Assembly (NCBI RefSeq): GCF_013870525.1
Contig: NZ_JACBXD010000007.1
Span: forward strand, 62,001 to 126,000
Origin: Amycolatopsis pittospori
Lineage (GTDB): Bacteria > Actinomycetota > Actinomycetes > Mycobacteriales > Pseudonocardiaceae
DNA: 64,000 bases
Reading direction: 5' to 3'
The notes beneath the pieces are model-generated. The model saw nothing but the letters and a program-made list of their open reading frames with translations, did no database searches and was not told the origin of the DNA. Positions 37,700 through 46,746 of this stretch are shown piece by piece; position 1 is the first letter of the stretch, and each line of letters begins with the position of its first letter. The position numbers were made by a program, and so were the translations under genes.

Positions 37700-38719
37700 A
37701 TGCGTTTCGCCATCGCCACCCCGGACGCCGAGGCCGGCGCCGCCGCGCGGACCAGGCTGGACGGTCTGGTCAAGCCGCTGGGGTCGCTCGGCCGTCTCGA
37801 AGACCTCGCCGCGTGGCTCAGCGCCGCGCACGGGGTCGTCCCGCCGCGGCCGCTCGACGACGTCCGGGTGGTGGTGTTCGCCGGGGACCACGGTGTTTCC
37901 GGGATGTCGGCGTATCCGCGGGAGGTCACCGCCGCGATGGTCCGGGTGTTCCTGGCGGGCAAGAGCGGCGTCAGCGTGCTCGCCGGACTGGCCGGGGCGA
38001 AGGTGCGGGTGCTGGACATCGCCGTGGACTGGGACGGCGCGGACGTGCCAGCCGAGGTCGTCGCGCACAAGGTCCGGCGGGGTTCCGGCCCGATCGACGT
38101 CGAGGACGCGCTGTCCGATGGCGAGGCGCGGACGGCGTTCGAGCACGGGCTGGCGATCGCGGACGAGGAGATCGACGGCGGCGCGGATCTGCTCATCCCC
38201 GGTGACATGGGGATCGGCAACACGACGGTCTGCGCGGCCGTGGTCGCCTCGCTGCTCGGCCTTTTCCCGGAAGACGTCGTCGGTACGGGCACCGGGATCG
38301 ACGAGGAGGGGCGGGCTCGGAAGCTCGCTGTCGTCGAGGCCGCGTTGATCAGGGCCGATGCGGTGAAAGACCCTTTCACGTTGCTGACCACGCTCGGCAG
38401 CGCTTGCCTCGCCGCGACAGCGGGCTTCCTCGTGCAGGCCGCGGTTCGCGGGGTGCCGGTGCTGCTCGACGGCGTGTTCTCCGGGGCCGCGGCGCTCGTC
38501 GCCCGCGAGATCGCGCCGGGCGCCGAGCAGTGGTGGCTGGCCGGGCACCGGTCGACCGAGCCGTCGCAGGCGTACGCGTTGAAGGCGCTCGAACTGGAGC
38601 CGATCCTCGACCTCGGGCTGCGGCTCGGTGAGGGCAGCGGCGCCGTCCAGGCCGTCCCGACGCTGCGGGCGGCGCGCGCGATCCTCGCGGACATGGGCCT
38701 GCTGGCGGACCTCGCTTGA
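37700..38719 (+). CDS. cobT: Nicotinate-nucleotide:dimethylbenzimidazole phosphoribosyltransferase
   Basis: 339 residues. Recognisable motifs are KPLGSLGRLEDLAAWL, VVFAGDHGVSGMSAYP, LIPGDMGIGNTTVCAAVV and the C-terminal ALELEPILDLGLRLGEGSGA, where the Glu of GEGSG is the catalytic base. It makes alpha-ribazole phosphate, the lower ligand precursor. It lies between cobU and cobS and overlaps cobS by TTGA. No bluB gene for dimethylbenzimidazole is in the window. Confidence 0.96.
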   Translation: MRFAIATPDAEAGAAARTRLDGLVKPLGSLGRLEDLAAWLSAAHGVVPPRPLDDVRVVVFAGDHGVSGMSAYPREVTAAMVRVFLAGKSGVSVLAGLAGAKVRVLDIAVDWDGADVPAEVVAHKVRRGSGPIDVEDALSDGEARTAFEHGLAIADEEIDGGADLLIPGDMGIGNTTVCAAVVASLLGLFPEDVVGTGTGIDEEGRARKLAVVEAALIRADAVKDPFTLLTTLGSACLAATAGFLVQAAVRGVPVLLDGVFSGAAALVAREIAPGAEQWWLAGHRSTEPSQAYALKALELEPILDLGLRLGEGSGAVQAVPTLRAARAILADMGLLADLA

Positions 38720-39462
38720 TCTCGGACGCGCTCAAGATGGCGGTCGGCACCCTGACCACGGTCCGGGTGCCGGCGCCGGAAGTGATCGACCGGCGCGTGG
38801 CCGGGGGCGCGATGGTGCTCGCCCCACTGGCCGTCGTCCCGCTCGCCGCCGTCGCTTCGTCGATCGTCTTCCTCGGCGAGCTGATCGGTCTGCCCGCGTT
38901 CGCGTCGGCGGCGCTGGCGCTGGGCGCGGTGGCGCTGGGCAGTCGCGGACTGCATCTCGACGGTCTCTCCGACACCGCCGACGGACTCGGTGCCTCCTAC
39001 GACCGCGCGCGGGCGCTGGAGGTCATGCGCCGCGGGGATTCCGGGCCGACCGGGATCGCGACGCTGGTGCTGGTCCTGCTGGTGCAGGTCGGCGCCCTTT
39101 CGGGAGCGATCTCGGCGGGGCACGGGATCGCGGCCGCGGCGATCGCGGTCTTCGCCGGACGCGGGGTGCTCTCCCTGTGCTGCGCGCGCGGCGTCCCGTC
39201 GGCACGGCCCGAAGGGCTCGGCGCGACCGTCGCCGGTTCGGTGCCGGTGTGGGTGGCCGCGGTGGTGTTCGCCGTACTCGCCGGTGCGGCGGCGCTGACC
39301 GTTCCCTGGTGGCAAGGGCTGCTCGCGGTGACGCTGGCCTATGCCGCCGCGTCGGCGTTGCTGGCCAGGTGCGTCCAGCGGCTGGGCGGTGTCACCGGGG
39401 ACGTACTCGGAGGCTGCGTCGAGGTCGCCGTCGCCGTCGCCTTGCTGGCCTTGTCGTTCTGA
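38716..39462 (+). CDS. cobS: Adenosylcobinamide-GDP ribazoletransferase (cobalamin synthase)
   Basis: 248 residues with about six membrane helices. The start is TTG 38716, overlapping the cobT stop by TTGA. The active-site motif HLDGLSDTADGLGASYDRAR (residues about 79-98) holds the metal-binding Asp residues of the family, followed by MRRGDSGPTGIATLVL. It joins adenosylcobinamide-GDP with alpha-ribazole, the last step of the pathway, at the membrane. A TTG start with four-base overlap suggests that output depends on cobT translation. Confidence 0.95.
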   Translation: MISDALKMAVGTLTTVRVPAPEVIDRRVAGGAMVLAPLAVVPLAAVASSIVFLGELIGLPAFASAALALGAVALGSRGLHLDGLSDTADGLGASYDRARALEVMRRGDSGPTGIATLVLVLLVQVGALSGAISAGHGIAAAAIAVFAGRGVLSLCCARGVPSARPEGLGATVAGSVPVWVAAVVFAVLAGAAALTVPWWQGLLAVTLAYAAASALLARCVQRLGGVTGDVLGGCVEVAVAVALLALSF

Positions 39463-39478
39463 CGGGCAACCTTCCGGG

Positions 39479-39505
39479 CCGTTCACGCGTGGACGCGGTG
39501 AACGG
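39479..39505. promoter_or_regulatory. Small hairpin after cobS
   Basis: CCGTTCAC (39479-39486) pairs with GTGAACGG (39498-39505) just before the GGGAGGG ribosome binding site of the next gene. It may attenuate read-through from cobS. Confidence 0.4.
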
Positions 39506-39514
39506 GAGGGTCCG

Positions 39515-39877
39515 ATGCGCACTGTTCTGTGGATCTCGGCGGCGCTCGCCGCGCTGGCCACGGTCGGCGTCCTGACGGCGCTGCCACGCTCGGAAGTCTT
39601 GCCGGAGCACCTCCCGGTCGCGGTCTTCCCCGCCGAGAGGTCCTTCCCGTTCGAGCTGTACACGCATTGCGGTGTCGACGAAGCCCTCGTCGAAGGCGTC
39701 TACTTCGAAGCCGACCTGCCGCTGGCCGGTCCGCCTCCCGAATGGGGCAATCCCTACCAGCAAGGCACGATGACCTTGCCGAAGCCGGGTCGGGCGGTGT
39801 TCCGGGATTCCCTCGGGCACGAGGTCGTCTTCCACGCCCGGCCGGGGGCGACCGGTTTCAAGCGGATTTGCGAATAG
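39515..39877 (+). CDS. Small membrane-anchored or secreted protein, unknown
   Basis: 120 residues from ATG 39515 with GGGAGGG 6 bases upstream. An N-terminal hydrophobic helix (residues 5-22, LWISAALAALATVGVLTA) acts as a signal or anchor without a clear cleavage site. The outer part has two cysteines (HCGVDEA and KRICE, about 50 and 119) likely to form a disulfide. Conserved-looking segments are PFELYTHCGVDEALVEGVYF and MTLPKPGRAVFRDSLGHEVV. I do not recognise a family. It follows cobS but nothing links it to cobalamin. The last 20 bases overlap the next gene tail to tail. Confidence 0.7.
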   Translation: MRTVLWISAALAALATVGVLTALPRSEVLPEHLPVAVFPAERSFPFELYTHCGVDEALVEGVYFEADLPLAGPPPEWGNPYQQGTMTLPKPGRAVFRDSLGHEVVFHARPGATGFKRICE

Positions 39878-40502
39878 CCTCGGCCGCCGCCAGTTTCTCG
39901 TCGATTTCGGGGAGCCAGAAGCACAACTCCAGCGTCTTCAAGCCGGCCCAGAGGCCGAGTTTGCGGCCCTGCGAAACCAGCGTGAGCGACGCGAACAGGA
40001 GCAGCACCGCCATGCCGGCGGCGATGAACGGATGTTTGCCCGCGAAGATCTCGACGATGGCGGCGATCGCGCCGAACAGCAGGGGTGGCGCACAGTTGCG
40101 GACCATCAGACCCGACGCGCGCAGCCGCGCGACGTCGACCGCGAGGTCCTTGTCGTGCAACTGCAGGGCACCCACCAGGAGATGCGGGCTCTCTTTCAGG
40201 AACGCGCGCCCCTCGGCCGACGGCATCCGGCGGACGAACTCCTCTGCGGGGTTCCGGTTCCGCCTGCGCGGCACGATCCGCTCCAGCGCTTCGCCGAGCG
40301 GATAGGCCAGATAGCCCAGCAGGAAACTCAGCACCACGATCACCACGACCATGACGACCGTGGGCACGCCGCCGACGGTCGCCGCCGTCAGGATGTGGAG
40401 TTTCGCCCCGAGATAGCCGAAGAACGCCACGTACAGGGCACCGGGAATGGTGTAGGCGAAGAGGTCGAAGACGCCGATCGCGAAGTTCACCGGCTCATCC
40501 AA
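39858..40502 (-). CDS. Polytopic membrane protein, unknown
   Basis: 214 residues. Two helices near the N-terminus (about 12-31 and 46-66) and two near the centre and C-terminus (about 138-175) flank a cytoplasmic basic stretch (RIVPRRRNRNPAEEFVRRMP) and a long helical loop. GTIPGALYVAFFGYLG-type sequence near the start (YTIPGALYVAFFGYLGAKL) is the most distinctive part. I do not recognise the family. It sits alone between the GCGAAAG hairpin and the small secreted protein gene. Confidence 0.7.
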   Translation of the reverse strand: MDEPVNFAIGVFDLFAYTIPGALYVAFFGYLGAKLHILTAATVGGVPTVVMVVVIVVLSFLLGYLAYPLGEALERIVPRRRNRNPAEEFVRRMPSAEGRAFLKESPHLLVGALQLHDKDLAVDVARLRASGLMVRNCAPPLLFGAIAAIVEIFAGKHPFIAAGMAVLLLFASLTLVSQGRKLGLWAGLKTLELCFWLPEIDEKLAAAEAIRKSA

Positions 40503-40542
40503 CCACTTCGCCCGCCTCGATGGGGTCGTGCGGACATCAACG

Positions 40543-40593
40543 TTGCGAAAGCCACTTTCGCAACCTTCAACGTTGCGAAAGTGGCTTTCGCAA
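40543..40593. terminator. Hairpin, GCGAAAG family copy 2
   Basis: Arms of 21 bases (40543-40563 and 40573-40593), each containing the palindrome GCGAAAG-CCA-CTTTCGC or its complement, pair around a 9-base loop. It lies between the end of cobC and the start of the membrane protein gene, both on the minus strand. Confidence 0.8.
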
Positions 40594-40623
40594 CACCCCG
40601 GCAGGCCTCACCCACTCACGACC

Positions 40624-41631
40624 TCAGAGCGTGGAAGCGAGTGCCGCCAGGAAGCCGTCCACCGTCTCCCGGTCCCGGACGGCGATCCGCAGGTACCGCG
40701 CGTCCAGCCCCGGGAAGGTGTCCCCACGCCGGACGGCGTAACCCTTGTCCCGCAAACGTTCCCGGACGCCGTCCGCACCGGGCAGCCGCACGAGCACGAA
40801 CGGGCCCCGCGGCTCCCCCGGCACTTCGACTCCCAGCGACGCCAGGCCGGAAACCAGGTACTCCCGGTCCGACTCCGCCGCGACGGCCAGCTTTTCCGCT
40901 TCCTCCAACGCCTCCGGGCGGCAGCAGGCCACCACGGCGACGGCGGCGAGCGAAGACACCGACCAAGGTGGCTGCACCGAGCGCAGAGTGTCCACAACGG
41001 ACTCTTCCGCCAGGACGTAGCCGGCGCGGAGTCCGGCGATGCCCCAAGTCTTGGTGAGGCTCCGAAGGACGGCGAAACCCGGTTGCCCCGCAACGCTTTC
41101 GGTCTCGCCGGGGACGGCGTCGAGGAAGGCCTCGTCGACGACGACCAACCGGCCCGGACGTCCCAGGGCGAGCAGGTCCGCGGCCGGATGGAGCACCGAG
41201 GTCGGGTTCGTGGGATTCCCGACGAAGACCAGGTCGGCGTCGTCGGGAATCTCGCTCAGCCGGAAGCCGTCGTCGGGCGTCAGCACCACGCGATCCACGG
41301 GATGACCGGCCGCGCGCAAAGCGGCTTCGGGCTCGGTGAACTGCGGATGCACGACGACGGCATGAGCGGGCCGCAGAGCCGTGGCCAGCAACGTGAAAGC
41401 CTCGGCGGCCCCCGAGGTCACCAGCACTCGGGACACCGGCAGGGAATGCCGGGAGGCCACTGCCTCGGTCGCCGCGGTGACGTCCGGGTACGCGGCCAGA
41501 TCGTCGAGCGCGGCCGCCAGTTCGGCGCGCAGCCAGGCGGGCGGGACCGGCAGCCGGACGTTGACGGCCAGATCGACGAGCCCCTCGCCGACCTCGCGAT
41601 CGCCGTGATGCCCGAGGTCGTAGTCAGCCAT
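40624..41631 (-). CDS. cobC: CobC/CobD-like PLP-dependent threonine-phosphate decarboxylase
   Basis: 335 residues, class I/II aminotransferase fold. The segment VLVTSGAAEAFTLLATAL binds the phosphate, VFVGNPTNPTSVL is the conserved NPxNP region, VVVDEAFLDAVPGE holds the PLP-ring Asp, and the Schiff-base Lys is in SLTKTWGIAGLRAGYVL. The product, aminopropanol phosphate, is the CbiB substrate. The ATG overlaps the cobB stop by 8 bases, so it is the last gene of a chelatase-cobO-cobB-cobC operon. Histidinol-phosphate aminotransferase is an alternative for this fold, but the context argues for cobalamin. Confidence 0.88.
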   Translation of the reverse strand: MADYDLGHHGDREVGEGLVDLAVNVRLPVPPAWLRAELAAALDDLAAYPDVTAATEAVASRHSLPVSRVLVTSGAAEAFTLLATALRPAHAVVVHPQFTEPEAALRAAGHPVDRVVLTPDDGFRLSEIPDDADLVFVGNPTNPTSVLHPAADLLALGRPGRLVVVDEAFLDAVPGETESVAGQPGFAVLRSLTKTWGIAGLRAGYVLAEESVVDTLRSVQPPWSVSSLAAVAVVACCRPEALEEAEKLAVAAESDREYLVSGLASLGVEVPGEPRGPFVLVRLPGADGVRERLRDKGYAVRRGDTFPGLDARYLRIAVRDRETVDGFLAALASTL

Positions 41632-42958
41632 GGGCGTGCACCGCGGCGGCGAACCGCTCGGCGAGTTCCGGATATCCGGCCCAATGGACGTGCAGGTAGG
41701 AGGCGTGCAGTGACGCCGACGCGAATCCGTCCGGCGTGCGGTCCCAGCCCCAGGCCGGCGTCGGCCCGCTGCCGGGTTCGACGACCGTGCGGTGGAACTC
41801 GTGCCCGGTGACGCGCTGCCCGGCGACGGTCAGCACGGTGTCGGCAGGTGAGAAGGCCTTGCGGTAGCCCAGTTTCCCGCGTTTGGTCATCGAGGCCGAA
41901 GCGTCGAGGACGCCGGTCATCGGCAGCCCGTCGATGTCCTGGCACAGGTAGAGCAGCCCGGCGCATTCCGCCACCACGGGCATCCCGTCGCCGATGGCCC
42001 GCGCGACCGCGGTCCGCAGCGGGACGTTCGCCGACAGCTCCTCGGCGTGCACCTCGGGGAACCCGCCGCCGAAGTACAGTCCGGCGCACCCCTCGGGGAG
42101 TTCCTTGTCCTGCAAGGGATCCACATCGACGACGTCGACGCCGGCGGCGGCGAGCAACTCCACGGCCTCGGTGTAGCGGAAGGTGAACGCGGGACCGGCC
42201 GCGGCGGCGACCACCGTACGCGGGCCATCGTGCGAAAGCGGCGGCCGCCAAGGCTCACCCGAAAGCCGGGAAGCCGCTCGCGCGACCTGCACGACGGCGC
42301 CGAGATCGACGCCTTCGCTGATCCACCCGGCCAGTTCCGGCAGCAGTCGCTCGGACTCGCTCGCCCGTTCCGCCGCGGGTACGAGGCCGAGGTGACGGCT
42401 CGGCGCGTGGATCTCTTCGTTGCGGTACAACGTTCCGAGCAGCGGGACGCCGGTCGCTTCGAGCGCCGTGACGATCTCGTCCGCGTGCCGCTGCGAGCCC
42501 AGTTTGTTGAGGATCACGCCGGCCAGCCGGACGCGGGTGTCGTACTGCGCGAACCCGAGCACGGTCGCCGCGACGCTGCGCGACGCGGCCGAAGCGTCCA
42601 CGACGAGCACGACCGGAGCGTCCAGAAGCCGAGCGACATGCGCCGTCGACGCGTAGCCCTCGGTGCCGAGAGCGCCGTCGAACAGGCCCATCACGCCTTC
42701 GATGATCGCGAGGTCCGCCCCGGCGGAACCGTGCAGCAGCAACGGGATCAGCTGTTCTTCGCCCTGCAGGAACGGGTCCAGGTTCCGGGCCGGGCGCCCG
42801 GTCGCGAGGGCGTGATAGCTCGGGTCGATGAAGTCCGGACCGACCTTGTGCCCGGACACCTTCAGTCCCCGCGCGCGCAGCGCCGCCATCAGCCCCGCGG
42901 CGATCGTGGTCTTCCCGTGCCCGGATCCGGGCGCGGCGATGACCACGCGAGCTACCAC
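41624..42958 (-). CDS. cobB: Hydrogenobyrinic/cobyrinic acid a,c-diamide synthase
   Basis: 444 residues from GTG 42958. The P-loop domain starts VVIAAPGSGHGKTTIAAGLM and has KVGPDFIDPSYH and VMGLFDGA, all diagnostic. The glutaminase Cys is in VVAECAGLLYLCQD and the triad His in ASYLHVHW. It amidates side chains a and c. The GTG overlaps the cobO stop by 7 bases; GTG 42946 would be 4 residues shorter. In the aerobic pathway the substrate is hydrogenobyrinate, before cobalt insertion. Confidence 0.95.
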   Translation of the reverse strand: MVARVVIAAPGSGHGKTTIAAGLMAALRARGLKVSGHKVGPDFIDPSYHALATGRPARNLDPFLQGEEQLIPLLLHGSAGADLAIIEGVMGLFDGALGTEGYASTAHVARLLDAPVVLVVDASAASRSVAATVLGFAQYDTRVRLAGVILNKLGSQRHADEIVTALEATGVPLLGTLYRNEEIHAPSRHLGLVPAAERASESERLLPELAGWISEGVDLGAVVQVARAASRLSGEPWRPPLSHDGPRTVVAAAAGPAFTFRYTEAVELLAAAGVDVVDVDPLQDKELPEGCAGLYFGGGFPEVHAEELSANVPLRTAVARAIGDGMPVVAECAGLLYLCQDIDGLPMTGVLDASASMTKRGKLGYRKAFSPADTVLTVAGQRVTGHEFHRTVVEPGSGPTPAWGWDRTPDGFASASLHASYLHVHWAGYPELAERFAAAVHAHG

Positions 42959-43566
42959 TCGATCCCCCGCTGGCCCTTTTGCCCGGCGTCCATCGGATGC
43001 TTCACCTTGGTCATCTCGGTGACCAGGTCGGCGGCCTCGATCAGCTCCGGCGGCGCGTACCGTCCGGTGATCACCACGTGCTGGTGGCCCGGCCGCGAAG
43101 TCAGCGTGGAGACGACGTCCTCCACTTCGAGCCAGCCCCATTTGAGCAGGTAGCTGAACTCGTCGAGGACGTAGAAGTCGTGGGTTTCCGCGGCGAGACG
43201 GCGTTTGATCTCGGCCCAGCCTTCGCGCGCGTTGACGGCGTGATCCTCCTCGGATCCGGACTTGCGCGCCCAGCTCCAGCCCTCACCCATCTTGTGCCAT
43301 TCGACCTTCCCGCCCTGGCCGGTGTCGTCGTGCAGCTTGCCGAGCGCGCGGAACGCGGCTTCCTCCCCGACGCGCCATTTCGCCGACTTGACGAACTGGA
43401 ACACGCCGATCGACCAGCCCTGGTTCCAGGCACGCAACGCCATCCCGAACGCGGCCGTGGACTTCCCCTTCATCTCGCCGGTGTGCACGGCGAGCAGCGG
43501 GCGGTTCCGTCGCTGGCGGGTGGTGAGCCCGTCGTCCGGCACGGTTTCCGGTTTGCCCTGGGGCAT
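42952..43566 (-). CDS. cobO: Cob(I)yrinic acid a,c-diamide adenosyltransferase
   Basis: 204 residues, CobA/CobO/BtuR type. The P-loop is GEMKGKSTAAFGMALRA, followed by GVFQFVKSAKWRVGEE and the VLDEFSYLLKWGWL metal/ATP region. It adds the upper adenosyl ligand to reduced corrinoid. ATG 43566 overlaps the chelatase stop by one base (TAATG), and the gene overlaps cobB at its end, so these are tightly coupled. Confidence 0.96.
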   Translation of the reverse strand: MPQGKPETVPDDGLTTRQRRNRPLLAVHTGEMKGKSTAAFGMALRAWNQGWSIGVFQFVKSAKWRVGEEAAFRALGKLHDDTGQGGKVEWHKMGEGWSWARKSGSEEDHAVNAREGWAEIKRRLAAETHDFYVLDEFSYLLKWGWLEVEDVVSTLTSRPGHQHVVITGRYAPPELIEAADLVTEMTKVKHPMDAGQKGQRGIEW

Positions 43567-45539
43567 TACGCGGCCCTCCCCGAGGTCCGGGCGCGGACGA
43601 CGCCGGCGAGCGTGTCAGCGGTGCCGACGTCGGCGACCGGAACGTGTTCCGCGCCCAGATGTCCGGCCAGTTCCGCGGCGAGCCCGAGGCGCATCTTCCC
43701 GCTCTCGCAGTCCATCACGACCGACGTCACGTTCCCGGCCAGCAACCCGGCCGCCCGCTGCGCCCGGTCGACGGCGTCGGCGCCGCTGGTCGCGCGGCCG
43801 TCGGTGACGACGACGAGCAGCGGACGGCGTTGCGGATCCCGGACCGCCTCGATCCGCAGCACCCGTGCCGCCTCGAGGAGTCCTTCCGCCAGCGGGGTCC
43901 GCCCTCCGGTCGCGAGACCGTCCAAACGGGACGCCGCGGCGTCGACGCTGTTCGTCGGCGGCAGGGCGAGTTCGGCGCCCGAAGCGCGGAAGGTGACCAG
44001 GCCGACCTTGTCCCGGCGCTGGTAGGCGTCCAGCAGCAACGACAGCACGGCGGTCTTGACCTCGCGCATCCGCTGCCGCGCGCCCATCGAGCCGGACGCG
44101 TCGACGCAGAACAGCACCAGGTTGCCCTCGCGCCCTTCCCGCCGCGCGAACCGCAGATCCTGTGCCCGCATCACGAGCCCCGCGCCGCTGCGACCCCGGG
44201 AACGCTGATGTGGCGCGGCCGCGCGCACGGTGGCCAGCAGATGCGGATGCCCATCCTTGACCCCGGCGGGCTGGACGCCGATCGTGCGGCCGTTGTCGGT
44301 GATCGCCCGGGACCGTCGCCCGGCGGCGCCCTCACCGGTGCCCTTCACCTCGAAACGCTTGGCGCGAAACGCTTCCCCGGCGCGGACCGGCTTCTGGTCA
44401 CCGCTCTGACCGCCACCCGGCGAAGGCTCACTCCGCGACTGCGGCGCGTCGTCCGTGCCGCCTTCCGAAGGCGGCGGGGTTCCCGAGCCGGGGCCGTCGT
44501 CGTCGGGCCCCTCGGGTTCCGGGCCGTCGGGTTCGGCGTCCTGCAACGCCTGCTCCAGCTGCTCCTCGGAGATCCCGGGCGCGTCGAAGGGATTGCGGCG
44601 ACGGCGGTGCGGCAGCGCGAGCCGGGCCGCGACCCGGATGTCCTCGGTGGTCACCTCGGTGCGCCCGGCCCAGGCGGCGTGCGCGACCGCGGTCCGCGCG
44701 GTCACGATGTCCGCGCGCATCCCGTCGACCTCGAAGGACGCGCAGACCTCGGCGATCTGCCGGAGCGCGTCGTCCGGCAGCTTCACCGACGGCAGAAGCC
44801 GTTGCGCCGCCTCGACCTCCGCCGCCAGTTCGGCGTCGGCCGCGGCGTACTGGCCGGCGAAACCGTCGGGATCCGCCTCGTAGGCGAGCCGGCGACGGAC
44901 GACCTCGACGCGCAGTTCGGGATCACGGCTGGAAGCGACCTCGACGGTGAGCCCGAAGCGGTCCAGCAACTGCGGGCGCAGTTCGCCTTCCTCCGGGTTC
45001 ATCGTGCCGATCAGGACGAACCGGGCGGCGTGCGACACCGAGACGCCTTCGCGCTCGACGGTCGCGCGGCCCATGGCGGCGGCGTCGAGCAGCGTGTCGA
45101 CCAGGTGGTCGTGCAGGAGGTTGACCTCGTCGACGTACAGCAGCCCGCGATGCGCGGCGGCCAGCAGGCCGGGCTGGAAGTCGGTGACGCCGTCGGCCAG
45201 CGCGCGTTCCAGGTTCAGCGAGCCGATCACGCGGTCTTCGGCCGCGCCGACCGGCAGTTCCACCAGCCGCGCGGGACGGCGGTGCGCGGGCGAGCCCTCG
45301 GCGTGCGGGCCGTCCGGGCAGGCCGGGTCGGGTTCGACCGGATCGCAGGAGAACCGGCACGTGTCCACGACGTCGACGCCGGGCAGCAGACCGGCGAGCG
45401 CCCGCACCATCGTCGACTTCGCCGTGCCCTTCTCCCCGCGCACCAGCACTCCGCCGATAGCGGGCGAGATGGAGGAAAGCACCAGCGCCAGGCGCAGATC
45501 CGGCATCCCCACAACGGCGGTGAACGGGTACGGCTTCAC
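43566..45539 (-). CDS. Fused ChlI/ChlD-type magnesium/cobalt chelatase subunit
   Basis: 657 residues. The N-terminal AAA+ ChlI-like domain has Walker [20 protein letters not shown] (about 30-48) and Walker [11 protein letters not shown] with [15 protein letters not shown]. An acidic/Pro/Gly-rich linker (about 345-400) leads to a C-terminal VWA domain with the MIDAS motif CVDASGSMG (about 475). Such fused subunits power metal insertion together with a large CobN/ChlH subunit, which is not in the window. Position next to cobO and cobB points to cobalt. GTG 45539 follows AGGGAG. Confidence 0.9.
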   Translation of the reverse strand: MKPYPFTAVVGMPDLRLALVLSSISPAIGGVLVRGEKGTAKSTMVRALAGLLPGVDVVDTCRFSCDPVEPDPACPDGPHAEGSPAHRRPARLVELPVGAAEDRVIGSLNLERALADGVTDFQPGLLAAAHRGLLYVDEVNLLHDHLVDTLLDAAAMGRATVEREGVSVSHAARFVLIGTMNPEEGELRPQLLDRFGLTVEVASSRDPELRVEVVRRRLAYEADPDGFAGQYAAADAELAAEVEAAQRLLPSVKLPDDALRQIAEVCASFEVDGMRADIVTARTAVAHAAWAGRTEVTTEDIRVAARLALPHRRRRNPFDAPGISEEQLEQALQDAEPDGPEPEGPDDDGPGSGTPPPSEGGTDDAPQSRSEPSPGGGQSGDQKPVRAGEAFRAKRFEVKGTGEGAAGRRSRAITDNGRTIGVQPAGVKDGHPHLLATVRAAAPHQRSRGRSGAGLVMRAQDLRFARREGREGNLVLFCVDASGSMGARQRMREVKTAVLSLLLDAYQRRDKVGLVTFRASGAELALPPTNSVDAAASRLDGLATGGRTPLAEGLLEAARVLRIEAVRDPQRRPLLVVVTDGRATSGADAVDRAQRAAGLLAGNVTSVVMDCESGKMRLGLAAELAGHLGAEHVPVADVGTADTLAGVVRARTSGRAA

Positions 45540-45596
45540 AGCTCTCCCTCATCGTCGACGACCTCTGGCCGATCATCGCACAGGAAAACCGTCGTC

Positions 45597-45602
45597 TAGC
45601 GT
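45597..45602 (+). promoter_or_regulatory. -10 hexamer TAGCGT of leaderless cobL
   Basis: TAGCGT is followed by 7 bases and GTG 45610. The alternative start GTG 45601 would lie inside the hexamer, so this signal decides the start. Confidence 0.55.
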
Positions 45603-45609
45603 GACCGGC

Positions 45610-46746
45610 GTGCGCGAAAAATCACCCCTGACCGTCGTCGGGATCGGGGCCGACGGCTGGCCCGGCCTGTCCGACCAGGCACGGGAAGCGGTGTCGCGCG
45701 CCGACGTGGTCGTGGGCTCGCCGCGACAACTCGCCTACCTCCCCGAAGACGTGAAAACCGAGCCGTGGCCCAGCCCGCTGCTCCCCACCCTGGACGACTT
45801 CCTGGCGGGGCGAGGCCGCGTCTGTGTACTGGCCAGCGGCGATCCCCTGCTGTCCGGCATCGGCACCACGCTGATCCAGCGCGGCTACGACGTCGAGATC
45901 CTGCCCGCGCTCTCGTCCGTGACGCTCGCTCGCGCGAGGCTCGGCTGGTCGGCGGAGGAGACCGAGGTGGTCACCGTCGTCGGCCGCGCGATCGGCCGGG
46001 TGAGCCGGGCGCTGGCGCCGGGCCGCCGGATCCTCGTCCTCGGAGCGAACGCCGAAGACCTGCGTGACCTGCTGAAAGCCCGCGGTTACGGACGAAGCCG
46101 CGTCACCGCGCTGTCCGACCTCGGCGGCCCGGACGAGCGGGTCGGTCCAGGCGCGCTGACCGTGTTCGCCGTCGAGGCCGACGGTCCCGCGCTGCCGCTG
46201 ACCGGCCTTCCGGACGACGCCTTCGAGCACGACGGCCAGCTCACCAAACGCGACGTCCGCGCGTCCGCGCTGGCCAGGCTCGCGCCGTCACCCGGCGAAC
46301 TGCTGTGGGACGTCGGCGCCGGAGCGGGCAGCGTCGGGATCGAGTGGTCCCGGGTGCATCCACTGAACCGGGCGGTCGCGATCGAGCGGTCGCCGGAGCG
46401 GGCCGCCCGGATCACCCGGAACGCGCACGCGCTCGGGGTTCCGGAACTCGAAGTGGTGATCGGCGCGGCGCCGGAAGCACTCGAAGGACTGACCAAACCG
46501 CAAGCGATCTTCGTCGGCGGCGGACTGACCGTGCCCGGTGTCCTCGACGCCTGCCTGGCGACCGGCGCACGGCTCGTCGCGCACGGCGTGACCCTGGAAT
46601 CCGAGCAGGTCCTGGCCCGCGCGTACACCGAACACGGCGGCGAACTGAGCAGGATCGGCGTCGAACAGGCCACGCCGCTGGGTGGATTCACCGGCTGGAC
46701 CCCCGCGCGGGTCGTCACACAGTGGAATTTCCGGAGCGAAACGTGA
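45610..46746 (+). CDS. cobL: Precorrin-6Y C5,15-methyltransferase (decarboxylating)
   Basis: 378 residues with both halves of the bifunctional enzyme. The N-terminal CbiE-like methyltransferase (LTVVGIGADGWPGL, VCVLASGDPLLSGIG) covers about 1-190. The C-terminal CbiT-like Rossmann methyltransferase has LLWDVGAGAGSVGIEWSR and AIERSPERAARI. It methylates C5 and C15 and decarboxylates the acetate at C12 of precorrin-6B. The gene opens the cobL-cobM-oxidoreductase-cobK operon and diverges from the chelatase gene. Confidence 0.96.
   Translation: MREKSPLTVVGIGADGWPGLSDQAREAVSRADVVVGSPRQLAYLPEDVKTEPWPSPLLPTLDDFLAGRGRVCVLASGDPLLSGIGTTLIQRGYDVEILPALSSVTLARARLGWSAEETEVVTVVGRAIGRVSRALAPGRRILVLGANAEDLRDLLKARGYGRSRVTALSDLGGPDERVGPGALTVFAVEADGPALPLTGLPDDAFEHDGQLTKRDVRASALARLAPSPGELLWDVGAGAGSVGIEWSRVHPLNRAVAIERSPERAARITRNAHALGVPELEVVIGAAPEALEGLTKPQAIFVGGGLTVPGVLDACLATGARLVAHGVTLESEQVLARAYTEHGGELSRIGVEQATPLGGFTGWTPARVVTQWNFRSET

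Noticed and set aside
37687..39663. 658-codon minus-strand frame opposite cobT and cobS
   Set aside because: No motif, biased composition, and the plus strand has diagnostic CobT and CobS motifs.
40624..41631. Histidinol-phosphate aminotransferase (hisC)
   Set aside because: The fold allows it, but translation is coupled to cobB and the pathway needs a threonine-phosphate decarboxylase here.
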